A stretch of DNA of 64,000 bases from Mytilus californianus. Its lineage: Eukaryota > Mollusca > Bivalvia > Mytilida > Mytilidae. The notes beneath the pieces were generated by a model that saw nothing but the letters and a program-made list of their open reading frames with translations, was not told the DNA's origin and searched no databases. A program made the translations under genes and the position numbers. The DNA lies in NCBI RefSeq assembly GCF_021869535.1, contig NW_026262668.1, positions 137,999,635 to 138,063,634 of the forward strand, written 5' to 3'. How positions within the stretch are numbered: the stretch's first letter is position 1; each line of letters begins with the position of its first letter. Of this stretch, positions 10,849 to 21,430 are shown piece after piece.

Positions 10849-11655
10849 CTTCCTAAGGGTATAAATGTAGGTATTCATCCTAAGCTTCCTAAGGATATAA
10901 ATATAGGTATTCACCATAAGCTTCCTAAGGATATAAATGTAGGTATTCATCCTAAGCTTCCTAAGGGTATAAATGTAGGTATTCATCCTAAGCTTCCTAA
11001 GGATATAAATGTAGGTATTCATCCTAAGCTTCCTAAGGATATAAATGTAGGTATTCATCCTAAGCTTCCTAAGGATATAAATGTAGGTATTCATCCTAAG
11101 CTTCCTAGGGGTATAAATGTAGGTATTCACCCTAAGCTTCCTAAGGATATAAATGTAGGTATTCATCCTAAGCTTCCTAAGGATATAAATGTAGGTATTC
11201 ACCCTAAGCTTCCTAAGGATATAAATGTAGGTATTCACCCTAAGCTTCCTTAGGATATAAATGTAGGTATTCACCCTAAGCTTCCTAAGGATATAAATGT
11301 AGGTATTCACCCTAAGCTTCCTAAGGATATAAATGTAGGTATTCACCCTAAGCTTCCTAAGGGTATAAATGTAGTTATTCACCCTAAGCTTCCTAAGGAT
11401 ATAAATGTAGGTATTCACCCTAAGCTTCCTAAGGATATAAATGTAGGTATTCACCCTAAGCTTCCTAAGGATATAAATGTAGGTATTCATCCTAAGCTTC
11501 CTAAGGATATAAATGTAGGTATTCATCCTAAGCTTCCTAAGGGTATAAATGTAGTTATTCACCCTAAGCTTCCTAAGGGTATAAATGTAGGTATTCATCC
11601 TAAGCTGGAGATCAATGTATAACTTCCTAAGAGTATAAATGAACAACCCTAAGCT
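10849..11655 (+). repeat. 36-bp minisatellite, about 21 units plus a degenerate unit
   Basis: The unit contains 'cttcctaaggatataaatgt' followed by 'aggtattcaccctaag'. Variants include 'gggtat' for 'ggatat', 'attcatcc' for 'attcaccc' and 'gtagttatt' for 'gtaggtatt'. Because 36 is a multiple of three and the minus strand lacks stops in one frame, a 298-codon frame spans 10777-11673 with the 12-residue repeat RKLRVNTYIYIL. I consider it non-coding: it has no non-repetitive domain, and its ends run straight into AT-rich flank. Confidence 0.95.
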
Positions 11656-11759
11656 GGAGATTTTGGTGCCCATCTTTAATATTAAGGAAATAGGAATGTG
11701 TTGAGAATGTAATGATAACCTGTATTTCTCAGAATGGTTTAAAAGTTATTTGTGTACAG

Positions 11760-12070
11760 AAAGCAGGCAGCAACCAAGGACAACCACTGTTGATTATAAA
11801 CTCCTGGCTTTGAACAGGAAATAAAGAATGTGGTAGGATTAAACATTATTGTGAGCACTCAACCCCCAACAACAGTTGTGTATAGACTCAGTATAAGAAG
11901 AAACTAAAAATCAGTTGAAAAGGGCTTGACTCTTTAGATCATTACTAATCACAAAAACAGTTAAACAAAATGACTAAAGACAAAAAGTACCAATCTATAT
12001 GTATTCACAGTTATTGAAAGCTTATAGCCCAATTTCAACTTAAAAATAAACAATATCCAAAGGTTTACAA
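11760..12070 (+). mobile_element. Family D 3' part
   Basis: The blocks 'acaaccactgttgattata', 'gaatgtggtaggattaaaca', 'aaatcagttgaaaaggg', 'aaaatgactaaagac' and 'gaaagcttatagccc' match the element at 3905-4620 in order. Here the 72-bp unit is present once, giving the unexpanded state. Confidence 0.75.
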
Positions 12071-12335
12071 TCTAAATGTTTAGCCATACAGTTTTTTTTT
12101 TATTAAATTGTATTACCAGAAGCTCTTCAATCTATATTAGCTTTGAGGAAAAAATCACTACAAGCAAAATTAGCATTTTAATAGTGCAAGTTTAATGCAT
12201 TTCTTTATAAATTTGATACCCGAATGCATTTCCATGTTATCTGTTAATGTGTCTTGCTTCAGCATGCTCAAAACAGAATATTGCTATAATAAAGTATTGC
12301 ATAAAGGATCGTGTGAAGTCTAACATTCAATATGA
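12071..12335. other. Unassigned AT-rich sequence
   Basis: No feature was recognised. Confidence 0.3.
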
Positions 12336-12430
12336 ATAAAAGGAGATGTAAGGTATATGTCAATGAGACAGCAAACTAACAACACAAATAACCAAAAAGG
12401 TTGACAATCAGTGTTCAGTGTTACACAGGT
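12336..12430 (+). mobile_element. Family D 5' fragment, diverged
   Basis: The segment carries 'aaaaggagatgtaaggtata' and 'tgtcaatgagacagcaaac', a decayed family D start. The following bases do not continue the family clearly. Confidence 0.6.
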
Positions 12431-12600
12431 GAATAGCCCTGAGTCTTGAAAACATTTGAAGTGGAGATTGAGGGTTTTAAATCTTCAAATGAGGGATATG
12501 TCTGGCTTACATTTTGTGGTGCTCAGAACTGATTTACCCCACCCAATAATTACATTATATTAGTTCACATGGATGGGATTTATATAAGGAAAACTTCTGC

Positions 12601-12796
12601 TACATAGATATGAATAAGGAGACTACTATCCAACAGGGTCCAAAGGACAAGGATATAACAACTAAACAGTTCTGTAATGTCTTCAACTAGGATCAAAACC
12701 TATACTGTATTGTAAGCTATAAAAGGCCCCAGCATGATGAAATGTGAAACAATTCAAGAGATAGAAAACCAACAGCCTGATTTATGCTTAAAACAA
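12601..12796 (+). mobile_element. Family D copy hosting the 31-bp array
   Basis: The blocks 'aaggagactactatccaaca', 'gggtccaaaggacaagga', 'taacaactaaacag', 'ctataaaaggccccagcatg', 'tgaaacaattcaagag' and 'aacagcctgatttatgc' occur in family D order. The element continues past the tandem array as 'caaccactgaataacagga' (13302-13320), so the array lies inside it. Confidence 0.85.
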
Positions 12797-13301
12797 TAAA
12801 CCTAAAACAAACATGACATACAGCAACAAATCCTAAAACAAACATGACATACAGCAACCCAACCTAAAACAAACATGACATACAGTAATCAAACCCAAAA
12901 CAAACATGACATACAGCAACCAACCTAAAACAAACATGACATACAGCAATCAAACCCAAAACAAACATGACATACAGCAACCCAACCTAAAACAAACATG
13001 ACACACAGCAACCCAACCTAAAACAAACATGACATACAGCAACCCAACCTAAAACAAACATGACATACAGCAACCCAACCTAAACCAAACATGACATACA
13101 GCAATACAACATAAAACAAACATGACATACAGCAACCCAACCTAAAACAAACATGACACACAACAACCAAACTCAAAACAAACATGACATACATTACAAC
13201 CAAACTCAAAACAAACATGACATACAGCAACCAAACTCAAAACAAACATGACATACATTACAACCAAACTCAAAACAAACATGACATACAGCAATCAAAC
13301 T
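12797..13301 (+). repeat. 31-bp minisatellite, about 16 units, internal to family D
   Basis: Units of 31 bp contain 'aaaacaaacatgacatacag' followed by 'caacccaacct' or 'caatcaaaccc'. The left edge continues from family D ('gatttatgcttaaaacaata') and the right edge runs into the next family D block ('caaccactga'), so this is an internal expansion at a different point from the 72-bp array at 4171. A minus-strand frame rich in V, L, M and C (13018-13230) is a repeat by-product. Confidence 0.93.
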
Positions 13302-13330
13302 CAACCACTGAATAACAGGATCCTGACTAG
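13302..13330 (+). mobile_element. Family D continuation after the array
   Basis: 'caaccactgaataacagga' followed by 'tcctgactag' resumes family D where the array leaves it. Confidence 0.7.
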
Positions 13331-15269
13331 TTTGTAAACAAATCATACATTTTTTCATAAACTTTGAATCAGGCTGTGATGATATTCAGAAGTCATTTTG
13401 TTATCTGATGAATTCCTGTATTGATTGTATGTAAATATTTTTTTAAATAAAAATAAAAGCAAGTCAGGATTTATTCTGGAAAATTTCCATTTTATATTTT
13501 TATATCCTGTAGTATTTATCTTTGAATATCTTCCTATTGCAATTAATTCAATCTTCATAGCAGAAGAAGGGAGTTTTATTTTAAGCTGTTGAGCATGAAA
13601 TTTTCACTAAAAAATTAAAATTTATCATGTAACTAAATATTCTGTACTCATAAAACCTAATTAAAACTCATCCATGTACAAAATAAAACAAAAATCCAAT
13701 GTTTAAACTTTAAGTTATTTCTCTGTTTAATTTGCCTCATTAATTCAGTAAATTAAGTATCGTTAATTGAATGATTCATCTCATAACAAAATCAATGAAA
13801 ACAAGATAAAATTAAGTTCCGTGTAACAGCTTATTACACCTCATTTGAATTTTGATGGCTCATTTTAAGCTTTTTCAGAACTTATTCAAATTTGACAATA
13901 GACATTTTCAGGTACAAAACGATTTTTGATCCTGTTTCCTGCTATCCCTAATGTGAAGTAAGACAACCCATTAACTGTGTTATATTGTCATCTAATTGAT
14001 TTGTTTTTCCATATGGATCAGTCTGCTGAAGGGGAAATCAGGTCGCAATTTGTCTCCAGCTTTTTGATCAATCAATCAAGCATCTTTTTGTTGTCCTATA
14101 AGTTTCATGACAAGAAGATATGCAATTGTTCGATTTTAATGGATATCATTTAATTTTCTACAGAGGTAAACAGATGAGGTTTTATTTAACAGCAGCTGAC
14201 ACACAAGTGATAATTTGTAAGTATACATTTTGTAAGTTAAAATTTAGACAGTGGAGAGATATATTGATCTCACTTTATTCTATTGGTAGAAATTTACATC
14301 AATTTTTGAAGCTGTAATGTTCAATTGTCTCTGGATTGGTAAGATGAACATAACAAGATTTAAGGACGAATGACATGCAAATGACATTGTAACTTGTTCA
14401 GATAGGAAATAGTTCTATATAACTAGTCTCATCTAAGGTATTGATCATTGGAATGAAATTACTTACTTTAGTTAAAATGGTAACAATTAAAATGTTATAA
14501 ATCGGGATAAATAATTAACTGCTTGATGCTTTTATTGTAGGCTGTTTTCCACCTATGTGAAGACACATTGTATATGCTTATGAACTCATATCTCATGCGA
14601 TACATCTAACAAATAACTGTCTCGTATAACTTTTGGTACATGTTTTGATATTTAACTTAAAAAACAATATACTGGTTTACATAGAATTTAACAGATTTGA
14701 CGCTGGTATAAGATTATTGAAAAGGGGAGGGTATGTGCATGAATGAATGGGAATTGAATGACCATTTCTCGATGAACGAAAAATAAGAAAATAAGATAAA
14801 CTTTAATTTTTTACCAATTCACACAAAACATGATATCAATAATGAACTTCTAGCACGGAAACACATGAAATATAAATTGCAAACAAGTTGCGCAAAATAA
14901 GACTTTACCACCCACATATATGGATAGAATGATTACATCATTGTTTAAGCAATAAAAAAAGTTGTTGAGCAATCTGATTAAAATTTTTAGGCAGTTAAGC
15001 TGCCTTATGCGAGCACCCTAGATTTGTGTTCTACCCAATAAATGCTGAAATACGTGCCATTGTTATTATCTAGCTGGATATAATGTTATTTATAACTAAT
15101 TGAATAGTTTTTTCATACTTTTAATTCTGGATTACAAAAATATGACCAGAAAAAACCTTAAATGATCGTCGAACCACCCAAAAGTTTTGAAGTTGCACAT
15201 AGGAAGTAGAGCACATTAGGAATCCTTTTGTAGTTTATTATCCCCTGTGCTTTTGGCTAAGATGTCAAA
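13331..15269. other. No supported gene; AT-rich DNA
   Basis: I see no repeat family or RNA gene. Frames such as 14120-14317 (plus) are within chance length and match no family I know. Confidence 0.35.
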
Positions 15270-15860
15270 GAACAATTGTATGAAATATTTAATCGCCGAA
15301 AATCTTTAAAGACAAGTAGTTTAGATTTCCCAAATGGCAAAAGTCGTAGGAATATTGTTTGTCGTCAATACGTGTTACAACTACGTCAGTAGTCTATTAA
15401 TAAGTTCCACTGTTCATGCTGTTGGCGGCAATTTCAAATTAGAAGACGAAATTTTCGTATCTTTTCAATTTGGAGGCAGGGATTCAAATTAGCGGTGGTC
15501 CGAGGTCCGCGACCTTCCACTTTTGCAATCGGACTCTCGACTTGGTTACTAGCTACGCCCGACGGACCTTTCACTTGAAAGAAAATTAAAAATAACTTTG
15601 CAAACCTTTTTACCAAAGTCTCTAAATAAACGATCTCAAAACGTATTTTCATCTTAATTATTCATAACAGCGATGTTCATTTTGTTCAACCGCTAGCTTT
15701 ATACAGATAATCGCCTACAAGTAATGTGTAAATTCGAGTAAAATCGTATCTGACTGACAAAAACAACATTGAAAAACAATGGATGCCGTGTAGACAATTA
15801 CAATATCGGGTCCGATTCCGGAAGCGGATAAGGGTAATTCCGGGTTTTGGAGATCAACTA
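15270..15860. promoter_or_regulatory. CpG-rich island, candidate promoter or first-exon region
   Basis: CpG dinucleotides are far denser here than elsewhere in the window (e.g. 'ggtccgaggtccgcgacc', 'ctacgcccgacggacc', 'attccggaagcgg'). The ETS-type core 'ccggaag' lies near 15818, and CRE-like 'acgtcag' near 15384. A minus-strand ATG frame of 72 codons (15434-15652) includes 'VKGPSGVASNQVESPIAKVE', preceded on that strand by the acceptor-like 'ttttctttcaag'. I do not recognise the peptide. It could be an unmethylated promoter or 5' exon, or an uncharacterised CpG-rich repeat. Direction is not determined. Confidence 0.35.
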
Positions 15861-16240
15861 CAAAAAAAAATTTCAGGCAGGTGACAAAATACATCTATGC
15901 ATGGTAAATAAATATAAACACTAGAAATGGAAACCAAAAGATATATGTAAAAGAAAGAAAAAGCAAAAAATATTTGATACAGAAACTCAAAATTACTTTT
16001 TGACAAATTTTAATGTCAAAATCCAATACAATGTGACAGCTGGGAACAGTATATCTAACAATATATATGTTCCTGGTGACAGTATAAATCTTCTTTATCA
16101 GTGATAAATGTTGATAATGCATGTAAGATGCTTTTAAAGTGTAAACATATTACTGCAATTTTTTTCTCAATTTTGAAGGGTCAGTTAACATAGCTGGAAG
16201 TTTCTTACTTTGTTTTCGCAAATAGTGCAACTAGATTTTA
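15861..16240. other. Unassigned AT-rich sequence
   Basis: No gene or repeat was recognised. A 75-codon minus-strand frame (15895-16122) rich in I, F and Y is probably chance. Confidence 0.3.
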
Positions 16241-17985
16241 TGATACCTGAATGTAAGCAAATCATATGATATATAGGTGGAATCCTTTGGGTCACTCTAC
16301 CCCCTCCTGTTTGATAACTTTGAAACGGATGAGATCCCCACCCCTAAACCATATATATTCATGTATGGGACTATATAACTAATCAAATGAAATATAGGGG
16401 GAAGTCCCTAGGGATATCCCACCCCTCCTGTTTGAGAACTTGGAAACAGTCGAGATCCCCACCCCTAAACCATATATATTCATGTATGGGACAATATAAC
16501 TAATCAAATGAAATACAGGGGAGTCCCTGGGGTCACCCCAACCCTCCTGTTTGGGAACTTTGAAATGGTCGAGATCCCCACCCCTAAACCAAATATATTC
16601 ATGTATGGGACAATATAATAAATCAAATGAAATATAGAGGGAGTCCCTGCGGTCACCCCACCCCTCCTGTTTGAGAATTTGGAAACGGTCAAGATCCCAA
16701 GACAAGACAAGACAATTTATTTAAACTTAAGCACACGTATGGTGCTACAAGAGGATAACAATTATACATTAACAATTACATATATACTTATACATTTACA
16801 AGCAAGACACACAATAAATAAATAAGTGATATCATACAATAAAATTGAAATAAACCATAGTTGGTTGATTTGTTTGCAAAATTCTTAATTGCAACGTGGA
16901 TATGAAGTTATTGTAACATGCTTTGTATTATGAAAATATTTTTTCAATATGTCTTAGAAACATGCACACTTTTGTTAGCAGTGGCACGTTACAGTGTGAT
17001 AATAGACCAGTAAGTTTCAATTGGGAAGGATTTTGTGTGTAATATGTAGGTATATATCTTTCTCTTAAAGACATAATTTGTTCATTGGAGCATACAAAAA
17101 AATAATGATCCCATAAACCATACATATTCATGTATGTGACAATATAACAAATGAAATGAAATATAGGGGGAGTCCTTGGGGGTCACCCCACCCCTCCTGT
17201 TTGAGAACTTGGAAACGGTCGAGATCCACCCCTTAACCATATATATTCATGTATGGGACAATATAACAAATCATATGAAATATAGGTTGAGTGCTTGGGG
17301 CCACTCTACCCCTTCCTGTTTGAGAATTTGAAAACGGTCGAGATCCCCACCCTAAACCATATATATTCATGTATGGGACAATATAATAAATCAAATGAAA
17401 TATAGGGGCAGCTCCTATGGTCACTGTAAACCATCCTGTTTGAGAACTTGGAAACGGTCGAGATCCTCACCCCGAAACCATATATACTCATGTATGGGAC
17501 TATATAACAAATCAAATGAAATATAGGGGAGTCCCTGCAGTCACCCCACCCCTCCTGTTTGAGAACTTGGAAACAGTCGAGATCCCGACCTCTAAATTAA
17601 ACCATATATATTCATGTATGGGACAGCAGAACTTATCAAATGAAATATAGGGAGAGTCCTAAGGTTCACCCTACCCCCTCCTGTTTGATAACTTGGAAAC
17701 ATTTGAGATCCCCACCCCTAAACCATATATACTCATGTATTTGGCAATATAACAAATCAAATGAAATATAGGGGAAGTCACTGGGGTCACCCCACCCCCT
17801 CCTGTTTGAAAACTTGATAACGGTCGAGATCCCCACCCCTAAACCATATATATATTCATGTATGGGACAACATAAAAAATCAAATGAAATATAGGGTTAG
17901 TCCCTAAGGTCACCCCATCCCCTCTTGTGTGTGTTTTAAGAACTTGTAAAAGTTTGAGATACCAACTCCTAAACCATATTCATTC
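16241..17985 (+). repeat. About 120-bp satellite array, 11-12 units, interrupted by a LINE tail
   Basis: Units of 119-124 bp contain 'caaatgaaatatagggg', 'agtccctggggtcacccc', 'cctcctgtttgagaacttgg', 'aaacggtcgagatcccc' and 'cctaaaccatatatattcat'. The marker 'tcatgtatg' recurs at about 16360, 16481, 16599, 17129, 17249, 17368, 17489, 17613, 17733 and 17858. The units are fairly diverged (many 1-3 base differences), older than the 50-bp array. Minus-strand frames 16379-16705, 16504-16710, 17233-17424 and 17306-17515 are shadows of this repeat. Confidence 0.93.
16698..17106 (-). pseudogene. 5'-truncated LINE tail with possible reverse transcriptase C-terminus
   Basis: A sequence of about 410 bp interrupts the 120-bp satellite. 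Read on the minus strand it begins abruptly near 17106, keeps a frame of about 55 codons containing 'LTGLLSHCNVPLLTKVCMFL', stops at 16928, then has an AT-rich 3' region ending 'aaataaattgtcttgtcttg' with the pentamer (tcttg)n. A short open C-terminal frame, an untranslated tail and a simple-repeat terminus fit a 5'-truncated non-LTR retrotransposon. The peptide resembles the hydrophobic C-terminal tails of invertebrate LINE reverse transcriptases only in general character. The RT core motifs are absent because the 5' part was never inserted. 'gatccc' flanks both ends (16692-16697 and 17107-17112), a possible target duplication. Confidence 0.55.
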
Positions 17986-18608
17986 CTGTTCGTCATTTCA
18001 AACAGATTTGAATGATATACAAGGTCAATCTCATAGGCATCACATATGAATATCACTTTACTAGAACTAATCAATGTGTACTAGACTTTGCCCAATGTCA
18101 GGCGACCATGGGAATGAATAATTATGGCAGCTTTGTTTGGGAGACTTCGTAACAGCATTCTGTTACAATTATTTCTTGTTTATTATAAAATTTTATTGAT
18201 GCAAAAAATGAGTAGGTTTAAAGAATTTACCTTAATTATATTTTGAATAATTTCTGGTTCTATAAAAAATTTCATTTTAATATGGCTCATTTTAAAGAAA
18301 ACATATCTTTCAAGCCCAAGAGTGTTTGACCAACTTTATTATAATCACCTGTCATTTTATTCCAAACTTAGACATCATGGACTTGGGGTGAAGGCGGGGG
18401 TCATTTACATTTACTATGGGCAGGTCAGTCAGACCTCACCTTTGATCCCCGTAGTAGTAAACATTTGTCTGATTTGTGTCTCATAACTTTTCCACTGTAG
18501 AACACAAACTCAGTTTTCTTTCCAGGGAAGCAAGTCCATGCATACTATTACAAGCTCGTACTAAGTCAACTTGAACTACTAACAGTCAACTAATACCAAC
18601 GTTAACAA
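17986..18608. other. Unassigned sequence
   Basis: No gene or named repeat was recognised. Confidence 0.3.
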
Positions 18609-18974
18609 TCAACTAGAACAACTGCAATCATTTCGAACTTGTACCACTGCAGACACATGACCATTAAAAATATACTTGATATATGCGTTGCTTTTGAAAA
18701 CCTTGATAAAATATGAATTATTTGCCTTAATAATTAATTCATTAAATGAACATAAATGCACAATATATGAATGTTTAATGTTTGTTCTTTTAAATCTTAA
18801 AAAAAATGAAGCAACATAGCCACAGTTTTCATAATTATGTTTGCCTTGGTTTTTGGTTAACTGCCTACAGCGCTTACAGTGCTTTGATTTTAATTTTGAT
18901 TTGAGTTTGGGGAACAGGAAATGTTTGAAATTGAAGACATTTGAAACAACAATTATATATAATCTTGAAAACAT
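18609..18974 (-). other. 121-codon open frame, probably chance
   Basis: This is the longest non-repetitive frame in the window, with a true ATG start. The peptide is rich in K, N, F, S and I, as expected for random AT-rich DNA, with a short cysteine-containing stretch (KHCKRCRQ). Assuming about 68% AT and independent bases, I estimate roughly one frame this long is expected by chance in 64 kb over six frames. No domain is recognised and no splice signals of note flank it. Confidence 0.12.
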
Positions 18975-19276
18975 ACAAAAAGTGGTAGTTTAGCAGATTT
19001 CAGTTGTTGATAAAAATTCAAATGCACTTTCCGTGAAATCCCATTCTTTTTTCTTAATGTGGGATTATTTACGTAATCTACTAGACAAATCCTACTTTGT
19101 TTTCATTTGGAGTTTATGTGAAAGTACTAGGATTATGTAATTTGTGAAAATGTTAAATGCTTTATCTTTAAGTGTTCCTTTATGTTTACATTTGTTAAGT
19201 GTCAAATCTCAGCTTCTTGGAACCACCCTACTCAGGTATTTTAATGATGAACTAATGTGTGATTCCTTGATTGATC
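18975..19276. other. Unassigned AT-rich sequence
   Basis: No feature was recognised before the 37-bp array begins. Confidence 0.3.
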
Positions 19277-20295
19277 TACAGTCGAATCTCTATCATATAA
19301 CTGTGTGCCCAAATATCTGTCCTATAACTGTGTGTTCAAATCTGTGTCATATGACTGTGTGTCCCAGACCAAATCTCTCATATAACTGTGTGTCCCTGAC
19401 CAAATCTCTCATATAACTGTGTGTCCCTGACCAAATCTGTCAAATGAATGTGTGTCCCAGACCAAATCTCTGTCATATATATTCACTGTGTATCCCTGAC
19501 ACACAATCTCTGTCATATGAATGTTTTGTCCCTGACCAAATCTCTGTCATATCACTGTGTATCCCTGACACACAATCTCTGTCATATCACTGTGTATCCC
19601 TGACACACAATCTCTGTCATATTACTGTGTATCCCTGACACACAATCTCTGTCATATTACTGTGTATTCCTGACACACAATCTCTGTCATATTACTGTGT
19701 ATTCCTGACACACAATCTCTATCATATTACTGTGTATTCCTGACACACAATCTCTGTCATATCACTGTGTATCCCTGACACACAATCTCTGTCATATCAC
19801 TGTGTATCCCTGACACACAATCTCTGTCATATCACTGTGTATCCCTGACACACATTATCTCTGTCATATTACTGTGTATTCCTGACACACAATCTCTGTC
19901 ATATTACTGTGTATTCCTGACACGACAATCTCTGTCATATCACTGTGTATCCCTGACACACAATCTCTGTCATATCACTGTGTATCCCTGACACACAATC
20001 TCTGTCATATCACTGTGTATCCCTGACACACAATCTCTGTCATATCACTGTGTATCCCTGACACACAATCTCTGTCATATCACTGTGTATCCCTGACACA
20101 CAATCTCTGTCATATCACTGTGTATCCCTGACACACAATCTCTGTCATATCACTGTGTATCCCTGACACACAATCTCTGTCATATCACTGTGTATCCCTG
20201 ACACACAATCTCTGTCATATCACTGTGTATCCCTGACACACAATCTCTGTCATATTACTGTGTATCCCTGACACACAATTTCTGTCATATTACTA
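19277..20295 (+). repeat. 37-bp minisatellite, about 27 units
   Basis: The homogeneous part (about 19500-20290) has 37-bp units containing 'acacacaatctctgtcatat' and 'cactgtgtatccctgac'. The left part (19277-19500) holds shorter, decayed units of about 31-35 bp ('ataactgtgtgtccctgacc'). Two linked variants occur: 'tcactgtgtatccctg' and 'ttactgtgtattcctg', which tend to change together and cluster in blocks (the second form around 19620-19740 and 19865-19920). The array ends exactly where a family C fragment begins. Confidence 0.95.
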
Positions 20296-20612
20296 AAATG
20301 ATAGAAAACTTCATCAGTTCTAAATCAAAATATGGACAATCTTATGTTGAGCGGTCCAGAGTTAAATTTGACAGCTTCAGACCAAACCAATTTTTAACCC
20401 TTTTCAACTGTAAAACAATCACCACTTAATACCTTCAAATTCATTACCCTAATTTTTTTACAGTGTAATTTCAATCCCTTTCTTGCTATTTTGTGCATAA
20501 AACCTGAAGAAATGAATTGGGAAAGTGTATGTAAAAAATTTAAACTTTATACACTGTCCACATTAGGGACTTTATTTATAGCCATAAAAAAGGGACACTA
20601 ACTGTATTCTTG
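20296..20612 (-). mobile_element. Diverged fragment of family C (relative of the 1746-bp unit)
   Basis: Read in reverse this segment follows the first 320 bp of the 1746-bp unit at 32043. Matching blocks on the plus strand are 'tttgacagcttcagac', 'gaattgggaaagtgtat', 'ttatacactgtccacatta' followed by 'gggact', and 'ctaactgtattcttgga', against the reverse complement of 'gtcctttggt', 'agtccctagtgtgaacagtg', 'acactttcccaatttattt' and 'tctgaagctgtcaaa'. The identity is clearly lower than between the tandem copies. It shows that the 1746-bp unit belongs to a dispersed family whose left end is the 'aggtccaaggacac' terminus. Confidence 0.8.
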
Positions 20613-21185
20613 GATCTACTGTGAATCTCAATTACGTCCCCTGTAAAAATATGGTGTGTCCCAGTTACATCCCATACCTTATCAACGATGTGTCCAAGCT
20701 ACCTCCCCTGCCTTATTACTCTATGTAGCATTTACCTCGAAAAGACTTTTTTTTTATGAAAATATACAATAAGTGTGCAGCAGTATAGTGATAGCTTATA
20801 TCTGTGTGTAATGCACAACTTTCAGATGATAACTTCACTTTCCATGTTATCTTTCTTTTCTCTGCATAAGTATTATACACTTTTCCTGCTGTTTTCACCG
20901 ACTTGCCATTGTGCATATAGCAACAAATTATAAGTATAAATGTTGTACTTGGTGCTTTTTTAATTTTTCAATGTCTGTCTTGTTTCTACAAGGAACTGTT
21001 TTGTTTATCCTTTATACTGAAAATGTCATTCAATTTTAAAATAACTCATTAGGTCAGTTTGAAGGTTAGAAAATTTACATGACCCATGTTGACAAATTTG
21101 GTGATGTCGTAGGGTTAAAGTCAATTACCAAACTACTACTGTGTGATGCCTATTCACTTGATATAACTTATCAACTTAATTTTTG
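20613..21185. other. Unassigned; short decayed direct repeat at the left
   Basis: Around 20650-20715 the motifs 'gtgtcccagttacatccc' and 'gtgtccaagctacctccc' form a decayed pair about 44 bp apart. The remainder is AT-rich with no supported gene. Confidence 0.3.
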
Positions 21186-21430
21186 ATAGAAGTAACAAGA
21201 TGGATGTCACATGTGGAGTCAGTAGGATCTGCTTACCATTTCAAAGCACCCGAGATCACCCCTGGTTTTTGATGGGGTTTGTGTTGATCGGCCTTTAGTT
21301 TTCAATGTTGCGTTTTGTATACTGTTGTTCGTCTTTTAGTGTTTTTTTTCATTTTTTTGCCATGGCATTGTCAGTTTGTTTTTGACTTATAAGTTTGAAT
21401 AATCCTTTGGTATCTAAACAACATTTTTAA
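21186..21430 (+). mobile_element. Dispersed mussel-type repeat family F
   Basis: The copy contains 'ggatctgcttaccatttc', 'agcacccgagatcacccctg', 'gtttttgatggggtttgtgt', 'tttttttgccatggcattgt' and 'cagtttgtttttgactta'. I recognise this as a frequent Mytilus dispersed sequence. Weaker fragments are at 52239-52450 and 63771-63870. Confidence 0.75.

Noticed and set aside
10777..11673. 298-codon minus-strand frame as a repetitive structural protein
   Set aside because: The frame is produced by a 36-bp tandem repeat whose period is a multiple of three; it has no signal peptide, no non-repetitive domain and AT-rich flanks without promoter or splice evidence.
13018..13230. Hydrophobic V/L/M/C-rich frame as a membrane protein
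   Set aside because: It is the translation of the 31-bp repeat's reverse strand in the frames where it happens to stay open.
16379..17515. Frames of 63-108 codons on the minus strand as genes
   Set aside because: They are repeats of the 120-bp satellite in shifting frames; only the LINE-tail frame inside 16928-17131 differs.
18609..18974. 121-codon frame as a gene
   Set aside because: Length is near chance expectation for AT-rich DNA over 64 kb, composition is K/N/F/S-rich and no domain is recognised.
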